From assembly GCA_024516035.1 (NCBI GenBank), contig CM044957.1, forward strand, positions 24,493,928 through 24,557,927: a DNA stretch of 64,000 bases. The letters are read 5' to 3'. The notes under the pieces were generated by a model. That model worked only from the letters and a program-made list of their open reading frames with translations. It did not search any database and had not been told where the DNA came from. Of the stretch, positions 36,495 through 46,369 are shown piece by piece. This stretch comes from Bactericera cockerelli (lineage: Eukaryota; Arthropoda; Insecta; Hemiptera; Triozidae). How positions within the stretch are numbered: position 1 is the first letter of the stretch; every line of letters starts with the position of its first letter. The position numbers were made by a program, and so were the translations under genes.

Positions 36495-38149
36495 ATGGAC
36501 TTTGATCCAGAACCGACATCTGTTGTCTTACTACCGTGGAGAAAACCAGATCCTTTGTCTCCGCCTGCTAATCAAGTAAAGGCTGCTTTTGCAGACCGCT
36601 ACTTAAACCATTTGGAACTGTTAAACCTAAATTCATCTACGAGAACAGTCAATCTCACCAATATCATGGCCACTGTGGGAGTTAAGAATAATTCAGTTCC
36701 ACTTATTAAAGAACTACTGACAAGTGGTGCTAACATACTTAGGATTCCCACCCATTCTTGTAAATTACACGAATTGAAACACATTGTGAAAAATGTGAAG
36801 ACGGCAATTCAGGAAATCAGCTTGAAGGAATGTATGCCCGTTACATGCGCCCTTGCAGTGGAAACCCAAGGCACACAGATCAGAACAGGTCATCTCTCTC
36901 GACCTGATAGTGTAGGTGAGGGTGACAAAGATTATTCCGTACAACTAGCACAGGATGCAAACATGATTCTCACGTCAGATCCCATTTTTCAATCAAAAAG
37001 TAGCGCCAAAAGACTTTTTGTGAGCTCTCCTGAATTAGCAAACCGCGTTCTCATAGATGACGTAATCTTTCTTGATGGAAGAAATATTCATCTCAAGGTT
37101 GTTGAAAAGGAACTCAACGACATTCACTGCACTGTAATGAAGGCTGGAAAACTAAGAGACGATCTGCTAGTCACAGCACGCCAGATGACATTGAATCTTC
37201 CTATACTAACTGAACAAGATGAGAATGTCATAGAAATTGTATTAAATGAAAATCTAGATATAATAATTGTAAGCACTTTGAGGGATTCAGAACCTATTAG
37301 GATGATAAGAGAAAAATTACAAGACGGAACAGAAAAAGTTTTGATAGTTGCCAAAATAGAAACTTTGGTCAGTATGGAACACATTGATGATATAATAACA
37401 GAAGCAGATGGTGTTCTACTAGACAGAATTCATCTGGCAGCTGCTACTAGTGTGGATGATACGTTTCTAATACAAAAAATAGTAGCAGCCCGATGTAATA
37501 AACAAGGAAAACCATTTATTGTCTCAGGAAATATACTGCTCAATGACACTATTGAAGTTATGAAGAAGTGAGTGTGGCAGATATGAATGATGTGAACAGT
37601 CTGGTGCAAGATGGTGCTGATGTTCTGGTTTTGAGTCAGTCCAAGCATCAACATTCTAGAGTAGACATTCTCAAAAATATGCTGAAAAAAGCAGAGAGCG
37701 TACTCTGGGAGAAGCAGATCTATGAGGATCTTACTTCCTTGGCATACCCGCCCTTGGATCCTGCTCACAGCATAGCTATTGCTTGCGTCAACACAGCTCT
37801 TAAGTGTCAAGCAGCTGCTATTATAGTTGTTACGTGCTCAGGGTATTCCGCTAAACTAATAGCTAAATACCGACCCCAGTGTCCTATTATAGCGGTGGCT
37901 TCATTAGGATATGTGTGCAGACACTTGAATCTGCACAGAAATATAAAGCCTCTGCATTTCATCCGAAAACCGCAGGCGGACTGGTCTAAAGATGTTGACT
38001 GTAGAATTCAGTTTGCCATTCAGCATGGGATGGAACTTGAAATGATTTGTCCGGGAGATCCTCTGGTTCTTATCAATGGATGGAGGAGAGGTGCAGGCTT
38101 TACCAATATCATGCGTGTTGTGTATGCTCCTATCGAGACTGTGACTTAA
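36495..38149 (+). pseudogene. Pyruvate-kinase-like, intronless, catalytic residues lost, frame broken
   Basis: One uninterrupted stretch covers the whole pyruvate kinase fold in two frames. Frame 1 (36495-37571) gives 358 residues: N-terminal arm, A domain start, B domain and most of the barrel. Frame 2 (37568-38149) gives the last barrel strands and the C domain ending GWRRGAGFTNIMRVV. Kept positions include R83 (the NVARLNFSH arginine), IRTG at 129-132 and KIE at 287-289. Changed ones include the K+ ligands (NFSH becomes PTHS), DTKGPE to ETQGTQ, and the metal-binding ARGDLG to DRIHLA (310-315). The LSGETAKG loop is LSQSKHQH. Insects carry divergent, often testis-expressed pyruvate kinase paralogs. 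Lack of introns, in a neighbourhood of intron-rich genes, suggests a retrocopy. The C-terminal effector-loop region is well kept, so a pseudoenzyme under selection remains possible if the frame break is a sequencing error. Confidence 0.85.
37568..38149 (+). pseudogene. C-terminal half of the pyruvate-kinase-like sequence (second frame)
   Basis: This part is in a different frame from the first half and overlaps its stop by four bases. It aligns from the VLDGAD helix (here VQDGADVLVLS) through YRPQCPIIAV to GWRRGAGFTN. The switch point lies next to a GTGAGT hexamer at 37568, a possible cryptic donor, but no matching acceptor gives a sensible short intron. Confidence 0.8.
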
Positions 38150-39416
38150 CGGTGAGTTGTTCTCCAGATGACAACACTGCTAAACACAAAGTTAAATCTA
38201 ATAAAGGCCTTTATTTCTTTTGCTTTCTTCCAGTTTTTAAGAATTATACTATTTTTTTACTTTTTCGGTCTCTTTTGACCTCAATATGGAAAAATTGTGA
38301 AATCAATAAATTAAATTACGCATTATGAAGTACCCTTGTAAATCAGAAAATGGACCTCTGAGAGGGCCCACGGGGGAATTTAAGAATTATTTTAAATATT
38401 TAGACCGTTTCCTAAATTGTCTAGAAAAAATACAAAAAACTTTATTTTTTTAGCTTCAACAGTGTTAAAAAGCTGTTGTGTGTTTGTGGCAGGCATTTTA
38501 AGACACGCATACTTGTTAATAATCTTAACAAAAGAAAGTTCTATGAGTTTCCAGCTCAAGAAATTTATATTTTCAAATCAATATTAGGTATTCATAAGAC
38601 ATAACTCACCAGTAACCTTACTTTACATTAATTCGACATCACCGCTTTTTGAGGAAATTAGTTATTTTTCCTTGGTGTTTCTATAGGCATATTTTACTAA
38701 CATCATGCATTCCACTCCACATCTAGCGTATACAAACAGAATTATTGTTTCAGCCTTGAAAAGCCTTGATTGTGTCTCTACACTTAGCGTAGACCTACAT
38801 CACCGAACGGAACCCTGACTATTTCAAATGCGCTCTGATTATCCGCCTTCTACCATAATGAAAACAATGTCTGATAACAGTTGATTTCGAGCAGTTATCA
38901 GTCGCAGCAATGCGTGATAGTATTCAATTGATTATTTGGACAGTATGGTTCTTATTTTTCTGTATTTATTATTTCGTATTTCGAGATTCATTATACGAGT
39001 ACTTAAACCCAAGCAGTAATTTTTATTATTTTTAAATAAAGGTATAAGTTAATACTTTGACCTTTGATTCGGATAAAGATTTTGAACATTCCTACAGTAG
39101 TTGATAGCTATTAACAGCTAATCTTAAACAATGCAGAAAAACCCAATTTTTTCCCTCAAATTATGTGTGAGCATTAAGAAATTTTTTGTGACGTGACTAT
39201 TTGACTAATCTACCTAAGTATACAATTGTTTTTTCTTTGTCTTAATTGAATGTGTAATGACATACACAACATCGCGATGATCATGTGCGGATGGATGACA
39301 ATTCACTAATCCGGCATCCATACCTACCTAAATACTTATTTACTATTTCACACAGAAATTTATTCACCATAAGTAGAAATATTGCGATCCTAAATATATT
39401 GTGTTGACCCGTCAAG
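38150..39416. other. Intergenic stretch between the pyruvate-kinase-like sequence and BCKDHB
   Basis: No exon seen. A CGGGGGAATTT word at about 38370 matches the motif clustered around the 10.5-kb array. Confidence 0.45.
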
Positions 39417-39552
39417 ATGAGCTTTCTATCTCGTAAGCTGAAATTTGTAAAAAATATTCTACAAGAAACTATACAGAGTGTTCAAACTCTGCGATCATCT
39501 TCTCACTTCATCTATGAGCCTGACCCTGTAGATCTTAAGCCTATAACAAATG
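39417..39552 (+). CDS. BCKDHB: BCKDHB exon 1 (coding part)
   Basis: Starts at ATG and ends CAAATG before GTAAGT, phase 1. It encodes the mitochondrial presequence and [13 protein letters not shown]. Confidence 0.9.
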
Positions 39553-42500
39553 GTAAGTAAAAAAAAGGTTTATTTTTGGTTTGTGGGGGTAGACTCTCAT
39601 AAAAGTACACAAAGGACCCTCCAAATCCACAAAACCATAGATAAAACCATAGAACATTTGATGAAACCATTGATTCATAGGAATCAACAAGTCTAATTTT
39701 GCATGTAAAACTCCATATTCAACAATGAAAATAATTAAAAATGCATTGCCAATTATGGACACAATACTTCCTCGTGATTGGTTCACATTGTATAAACTTG
39801 GCAATTTTGAGATTTTATAGGTACTAATAATAATATCGCCTTATTTATACTGCCCAATTAGGACTATTAAGTCCCATTATTCCAGCAGTAAGCCCAAGAC
39901 TTATTATTATGTGGTAAAAATCCCAAATGGGAGGATAACTTGTCTTGTCCCGGCTGGGTTTCGAACCCGCGACCTCTGGAATCTCTGGATTCACAGAGTG
40001 CCGCCTTTACCACACTGAGCTACCGGGACATTACTAAATCCCTTGTATCTCCAAAACTTCTTCACCGATTTTCTTCAAATTTGTTTTATGTTGTAGAATA
40101 TCGTGCTTTAGCTTCTACAAAAAAATTCTGTATTCCCAAAACCTAGACCTTATTTTTGCAGATTTTTGTCCAAAATTTTGTATTTTCTTAAATATCAGAC
40201 AGAGCTAAATCATAATTTATTTAAATAAAAAAAATATTACAAATGCACTATGCAAAGCACTAATACGCATATACATGCAAAAATCTATCAAAATCGGGTG
40301 TACCGTTCACGAGATAAGCGTTTAAGTAGAAAGATAGTATCTTTCTATTTTAACGCTTATCTGAATTTTTACCACCAATAGTGGTCCTAACAAAATAACT
40401 AAAATGTTTCTTCTATTGCTTATTGTGGTTATTGCTTCACAGGAGAAATGGTTAAGCTGAACATGTTCCAAGCTATCAACAGCGCGATGGATGATGTTCT
40501 GGAGCGAGATGAATCTGCAGGTAACGAGTGTCTGGTTTTGAACAGAGAACAGACTAGCCAACCCTAATAAGCTAGAGTAGCATACAGTTTGCCAAGGTTC
40601 TAGAGGCTTAAAAAGAAAAAGCCAAAGTTCTCAGGATACGATAGTTTATCGTATAACTGAAGTTAGATCGAGACCAACACTCCCCCAGCAGTAGCCAAGC
40701 TGAATACAACTAGTAGTTCTGAGAAATTAAACCTCACACAGATTCTTATAATTGTCATATTAAAAGATTCAGGTGTGACACCACACAACTTTCCTTATCC
40801 CCCGAAAAGAAGCCAAACTCTGCCGCTGGTGACCCAACGGTTAAAGATAAAGATAGGAAAAATTTAATGCCAAATTCGTAATTAGCACCTTGAAATCATT
40901 GCATTTGATAAGTCACAACCCATATAGGATGAACGATGAACAAAGTTAGTCACAGCGGGTCCCCCCCAAAATACCGGTAAATTGGGGTCGAGGTCCAAGA
41001 AGTTCAAGATATCAAAGAAACGATGAAAATAGAATCTTTTGTATAAAAAGTATGAATCTTTTGCTAATTTTAGGGATGTTTGTAAAATCGGTTGGAGTAG
41101 TTCAACAACAACAAAAATGTGGTTTTCAGTTTTATTCGGAGAGGATGTGGGATTCGGCGGAGTGTTCCGTTGCTCCCTGGGTCTACAAGAGAAGTACGGG
41201 AAGCATCGAGTTTTCAACACACCCCTGGCGGAGCAAGCCATCGTTGGATTCGGCATCGGACTGGCTGTCACAGGAGCCACAGCCATCGCTGAGATACAGT
41301 TCGCTGACTACATCTTCCCCGCTTTCGATCAGGTGTGTTACCGCTTTCATCATTTCATCAAAATTAGGTACCCATACCCGTTTCAGATACAACATTTTGT
41401 TAAGTACCTGTACCCGTACACAAGAGTGATATTAAGTGTCTATATTGATGTTTGTTGTGCATACGATCGCAAACTGTGCACCTTGTTTTAAGTTGATGAT
41501 CTACATCACAAAGAGTTATCATCGGTGTAAAAAATCGTCACCTTCATCAAATTTTCACACAGAAATATCACTTTGAGTTCAATTTATAGTTTCTAGTTTT
41601 ATATTTTTATAGTTAGGGAAATGAATTGTAAATTAGTTAGTACAGAGTAAATATGCCCGTATATTGTTCAAATAAATAAATTTGTTTCTAGATCGTGAAT
41701 GAAGCTGCCAAGTACAGGTACCGGAGCGGTAACCAGTTTGACTGCGGCAGCCTAACTGTTCGAGCACCCTGTATGGCCGTGGGCCACGGCGCCCTCTACC
41801 ACTCACAGTCGCCCGAAGCTTACTTTGCGCACACCCCTGGACTCAAGGTAAGGGCGACTTTGCGCACACCCCTGGACTCAAGGTAAGGCGACTTTGCGCA
41901 CATCCCTGGACTCAAGGTAAGGGCGACTTTGCGCACATCCCTGGACTCAAGGTAAGGGCGACTTTGCGCACATCCCTGGACTCAAGGTAAGGGCGACTTT
42001 GCGCACATCCCTGGACTCAAGGTAAGGGCGACTTTGCGCACACCCCTGGACTCAAAGTAAGGGCGACTTTGCGCACACCCCTGGACTCAAGGTAAGGGCG
42101 ACTTTGCCGACACCCCTGGACTCAAGGTAAGGGCGACTTTGCCCACACCCCTGGACTCAAGGTAAGGTCGACTTTGCGCACACCCCTGCCTGGACTCAAG
42201 GTAAGGGCGACTTTGCGCACACCCCTGGACTCAAGGTAAGGGCGACTTTGCCCACACCCCTGGACTCAAGGTAAGGGCGACTTTGCCCACACCCCTGGAC
42301 TCAAGGTAAGGGCGACTTTGCCCATACCCCTGGACTCAAGGTAAGGCGAGGAAGAAAATAGGACATTTTCTTAAATTCACTCTTCGGTATATCTCTGTAG
42401 TTGAGCTAAGATATAAAGAAAAAAAAAACAAGAGGCTAGTCGTCATGAATCTTGTTCTTGTTTACTTTCTTTTCCTGTTCATTTTTTTTTTTGCAAGTCT

Positions 42501-44475
42501 GTCCTCTCCGTTCAAATGTAAACTAACTATTTAACTAACTCTAAAATCGAAGAAAGCAAGCAAACACACTATACTTGAACATAACTTCATTCACCTTTAT
42601 TTACAAGTGTCGTATCCCGAAATATCGGTAACCTGAGGCTGTTTCGGCAAAACATTTTTAGAAATTATTGTACCTAACCGAACACCTCGGCTGAAGTGTG
42701 AAGAAAAAGACAGCGCAGCATAGAGTAAGGTAGTTTAAGAACTTCCGTCTAAGTTTGAAATGTTTTCAGATAATAATACCCAGGGGTCCGTACAAAGCTA
42801 AAGGTCTTCTGTTGTCCTGCATCAAGGATAAAGATCCCTGCATCTTCTTTGAACCCAAAGTTCTGTACAGAGCAGCAGTAGAAGACGTACCTAAAGATCA
42901 TTATGAATTACCTCTCACGCAAGCAGACATTTTAATACCAGGTAATTCTTTAATAAATAAGTTTTCTCTTCAACATAATAACCTTTTGAACAGTTTAAGT
43001 TTTAAGCTATAGGTCTGATTTGGGCAACAAAAAGAAGAAGAAGAACTGAGATTTCCGAGATATGACAGTCTTCACCACATTGATGCAAGAAAAAAAGTTA
43101 GACTTAATAAGAATGTACAGTGAAATATATGTATAATTGTTACGTATTGTATGTCAAACAAGCTGAATATAAATTCAGCTTGTTTAATCATTATACATAA
43201 GTACCTACAATGATTTCGATTTTCAACTACATATATATTCCATGTCTCTCACGGAAAAAAAAGTCTGAATCGCTGGAATGAATCGGTTGGAGGACGATTT
43301 GCTGACGTATTGGCCATGGTAAATAAGTAGACTACGAATTACAAGATAACATCAAATAATTAATAATAATATGTAATTGTATAACTCCCTCCGCAGGGAC
43401 GGACGTGACACTGATAGGCTGGGGCACACAAGTGCACGTCTTGAAAGAGGTAGCAGCCATGGCGAAGGAAAAGCTGCAAGTTTCTTGCGAGGTGATAGAT
43501 CTGGTTTCCATCCTACCCTGGGATCGCGACACTATATTTCAAGTAAGTAGACAAAAGCCCTTGAAGTTTGTTGTTTTTTTCTGTTTCGTTGTTTTTTTCT
43601 CGTATGTATGGGAAATAGTAACTCTAATGATGGAAACATGCTTTTTTGAAAAATTCAACTTTTGACATTGCCCAAGAACATGGCTCCGTTATAGAGAAAA
43701 TGGAGTAAAAATGTTCACAAAGCTAGGAATCCGATGTGCGCCAAAAACTTACTCAATCCGCCTTATCAAAATTAGCTGTGCTTGGAATGGAACCGCCGAC
43801 CTCCAGGTTACTGTCGATGAGCATATTGTATTGCACACACACACCCCGCACAATATATAATTAATTTCATTATTGGTTGTACTTTATTGTTTCAGTCAGC
43901 TAAGAAGACAGGCCGTGTGATAGTGGCCCACGAAGCTCCACTCACTTCAGGATTTGGTGCTGAGCTTGCAGCTTCCATCCAGGTTTGTAGCCCAAATCTC
44001 TGTAAATCTCTTCACTCTGATGGATACAATGCGAGGATTTTTTACCTTTAGGTGAAACTTTTTATTTACTGCAAGTTTGCATCCTAAATGTCTCTAAATT
44101 AATCTTGAGAAAAATCAGCTTCAGTTTTCTGTTTACCTTTACGGCCACTCCTTAGGCTTAATTTCGAATTGAATCACATTGTATAGTAAAATGGAAATTT
44201 AGGTATTTACCTGAGAACTGAAACTGATTTTTTTTCGAGATTAATTTAAAGACATTTAGAATGCAAACTTTCAGTAAACTTTCATTTAATGGGTTTTAAT
44301 CATTTAACACGTTTCTTTTTCTTCACTTTTTCAGGATAATTGTTTCATCCATTTGGAAGCCCCAGTAAAAAGAGTGACTGGGTTTGATACACCGTTTCCC
44401 CTTGCATTTGAGGTGTTTTACTTGCCAGATAAGTGGCGTTGTTTTGAAGCTGTTAAGCAGATCACCAACTATTGA
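39417..44475 (+). CDS. BCKDHB: 2-oxoisovalerate dehydrogenase E1 beta subunit, mitochondrial (complete, 8 exons)
   Basis: The beta chain of the E1 component of branched-chain 2-oxoacid dehydrogenase, which decarboxylates the oxoacids of valine, leucine and isoleucine in the mitochondrial matrix with thiamine diphosphate. Eight exons join in consistent phase to 372 residues, close to the usual ~390. Residues 1-~30 are basic and amphipathic ([15 protein letters not shown]), a mitochondrial presequence. Diagnostic stretches are [96 protein letters not shown] and HEAPLTSGF, ending ITNY. No catalytic or cofactor segment is missing. Intron 4 begins with a minisatellite made of the exon 4 end plus donor. 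Intron 1 holds an R1 repeat interrupted by a SINE. The gene converges on the transporter at 46.0 kb. Confidence 0.97.
39748..40330 (+). repeat. Dispersed repeat R1, split by a SINE
   Basis: R1 sequence (from TGCCAATTATGGACACAATA) is interrupted after TTTTGAGATTTTATAG and resumes at CTTGTATCTCCAAAAC. The insertion is the reversed family A SINE at 39824-40031, flanked by TACTAA on both sides as a likely target duplication. This gives a clear order: R1 first, SINE later. Confidence 0.75.
39824..40031 (-). repeat. tRNA-derived SINE (family A), nested in R1
   Basis: On the minus strand: TGTCCCGGTAGCTCAGTGTG head, GGGTTCGAAACCCAGCCGGG B-box region, TATCCTCCCATTTGGG body and GGGCAGTATAAATAA tail. 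Body and tail match 17778-17936. Confidence 0.85.
40443..40520 (+). CDS. BCKDHB: BCKDHB exon 2
   Basis: Between the acceptor CTTCACAG and the donor GTAACG, phase 1 to phase 1. It encodes [19 protein letters not shown]. Confidence 0.92.
41130..41332 (+). CDS. BCKDHB: BCKDHB exon 3
   Basis: Begins after GGTTTTCAG and ends GATCAG before GTGTGT, phase 0 out. It encodes [14 protein letters not shown] through [12 protein letters not shown]. Confidence 0.97.
41692..41847 (+). CDS. BCKDHB: BCKDHB exon 4
   Basis: 52 codons between TTTCTAG and GTAAGG. It encodes [13 protein letters not shown] through [17 protein letters not shown]. Its last 26 bases plus the first 9 of the intron form the unit of the following tandem array. 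Confidence 0.97.
41848..42347 (+). repeat. 35-bp minisatellite made of the exon 4/intron 4 junction
   Basis: Counting the exonic copy there are 15 units. Each repeats the last 26 bases of exon 4 (41822-41847) followed by nine intron bases beginning GTAAGG. Almost every unit keeps CTCAAG followed by GTAAG; one reads CTCAAA before GTAAG. Substitutions such as GCGCAC to GCCCAC or CCGACA appear in the distal copies. The second unit is one base short, and its donor creates an in-frame TAA at 41884-41886, so use of downstream donors would bring a premature stop. Confidence 0.97.
42770..42941 (+). CDS. BCKDHB: BCKDHB exon 5
   Basis: Between TGTTTTCAG and GTAATT, phase 0 to 1. It encodes [30 protein letters not shown] and [11 protein letters not shown]. 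Confidence 0.96.
43397..43542 (+). CDS. BCKDHB: BCKDHB exon 6
   Basis: Between CTCCGCAG and GTAAGT. It encodes [17 protein letters not shown] through [12 protein letters not shown]. Confidence 0.97.
43896..43982 (+). CDS. BCKDHB: BCKDHB exon 7
   Basis: 29 codons between TTGTTTCAG and GTTTGT. It encodes [15 protein letters not shown] and [12 protein letters not shown]. Confidence 0.96.
44335..44475 (+). CDS. BCKDHB: BCKDHB exon 8 (last)
   Basis: Follows TTTTTCAG. It encodes [38 protein letters not shown] and the TGA stop. Confidence 0.97.
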   Translation, partial: DNCFIHLEAPVKRVTGFDTPFPLAFEVFYLPDKWRCFEAVKQITNY

Positions 44476-46020
44476 AACAGTACCTCTATGCTCCATGTGG
44501 ACGGAAGATTTTTCACATTCGGGAAGTCCCAACTCAATGAAAATTTATTCCCTAAATACTTTTTGCTATGAAAAAAAAAAAATCCATTCTATTTAGCTTT
44601 AGTTCGGCCAAGGTTAAGCTGTTCCATAAGTTATTGATGTACCAATGTACCTACCTACCTACCTACTGTTTCCGAAGGATACCAAAAGTATTTCGAAGGT
44701 GTTTGGGTCCTCTGATATAATTATGGAACCCTAAGGTGTATGTATGCATGATTTTATTATTTATGGTGAAGGACAAGACCTCTACACATTTTTTGTGGGT
44801 AGCGCAGCATTACCATTAGGAGGCTCCTTTACTTTTAGAATGTATTAAAATTCGAAAAGTGAAGAGGCCTTGTGCTTCACTACAAATACCCTAAATTGTC
44901 TCAATGTCTCATGACTGTATGCTAGAAAATGCCAAGTAGGACATTTTTATTTTCCTATTCATCTGTCACCATCAATATTTGTTAAAATAATTTCAAATAA
45001 TATAAGGAAAAAAGATTTCAATTGCCACATAGATAGTTCTGTAATCCAAAATTTACCTCTGCACTTGTTTGTACTTCTGGCTACGTGTTGCAGCCACGAG
45101 GTTATCAAAAGTGAATTATTTTGATGGAAATAAGGGTTTTATAAAAGCCATTCTGAGTTCAAGTAAAGTTTTGGAGATCTGTCAGATTGATAGACTCATT
45201 ATAAGCATCACTCATTAATTCATTAAGGATTTTTATTCTTAATGCCTTCTCACTTTCACAGGAAGTAATTTGTCGAAGAAAAAATCTAAATTCGAAGAAA
45301 TAAAACAATAACAAATAATTATGTAATAATATAACACGTATCACTTAACATAATACCTTATAGAATACTTTTATTCAATAATAAGAAAAAGAAATATAGG
45401 TAAATTACATTTTTCATGTTCATCATTACCCAAATCAGTAAACATTTCACAAAAATAAGAATTTATTTAATATGTGAAAAATAACTTGTTAGAAGAACAT
45501 TACTCAATAGGGTAGGTACCTGTGCCTAATTACTTACTATTAATATCTAGTATTAAATTCAAAACCCAGGAATCACAGTCAAAGAATATATTGATGAGGT
45601 AAATAAATTTTATCATATTCATATATATCTACGTCCTACAGTTCACCAATAATGCAAAATTGCAAAACAGTCATAACTAAAATGTTTGCTAGCCTACTGA
45701 GCTAACGCAGATCTACGATTTGTTCAAAAAGACCTATCCATTTCATCAAATAGTGTTATTGTACTTAGTTGATTTTTATAAAAAGGAAAAGAAGAAAACA
45801 GATAGGCATTGGAAGAGCAGCATTTCCAAAAATCAAAATGAAAACAAATTAAGTCACATGGTCTTCTAGAATAATATACATATATGTAGTTGTAAAATTT
45901 CGACAGAGCACTTCATATCAAGGATATTGTCAGGGTCTATGTCTCAATGAGAGGGGTCTATGTCTCAATGAGAGATTTTAAATTCCGCAAACAATTAAGT
46001 TGCTTGAATTATAGAAAACA
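44476..46020. other. Convergent intergenic region
   Basis: Lies between the stop codons of BCKDHB (plus) and the transporter (minus) and must hold both 3' untranslated regions and polyadenylation sites. No other gene is seen. Confidence 0.6.
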
Positions 46021-46369
46021 TCAGGAAAAGTAGCTCTCAATTTCAATGAAAGTCTTCCCTTTTGTCTCGGGCAGACAGTAGAGAACAAATGCTGCGAGGA
46101 GGAAGGAAACCACACTGAACGCATTGAATGTTCCCACCATGCTGTAGTCCAGGGCAGCAGGAAACACCTTGACCATGAGGAACATCCACACGTAGCCATA
46201 GGAGATGAGGAAGCCACTGCAGGTGCCGCGCGCGTAGCCAGGCAGGAGCTCTCCTATCATGGTCCACGGGATCACGATGACCCCCACAGCGGAGAAACAC
46301 ACGTACAGGAGGATTAACAGGAGAGAGAGGCGGTCACTACTGAGGGAGGAGGGAAGAGGAGGACAGGAC
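46021..46369 (-). CDS. Sugar transporter last exon (helices 10-12)
   Basis: Follows TTGGTTTCCAG, entered in phase 2. It encodes SCPPLPSSLSS, the GVIVIPWTMIGELLPGYARG helix 10 region, helices 11-12 and the C-terminal PETKGKTFIEIESYF before TGA. Confidence 0.95.

Noticed and set aside
37568..37580. A short intron explaining the pyruvate-kinase-like frame break, using the GTGAGT at 37568
   Set aside because: The nearest acceptor would leave an intron of about 13 bases, far below a workable size, and no longer choice keeps the conserved VQDGAD segment.
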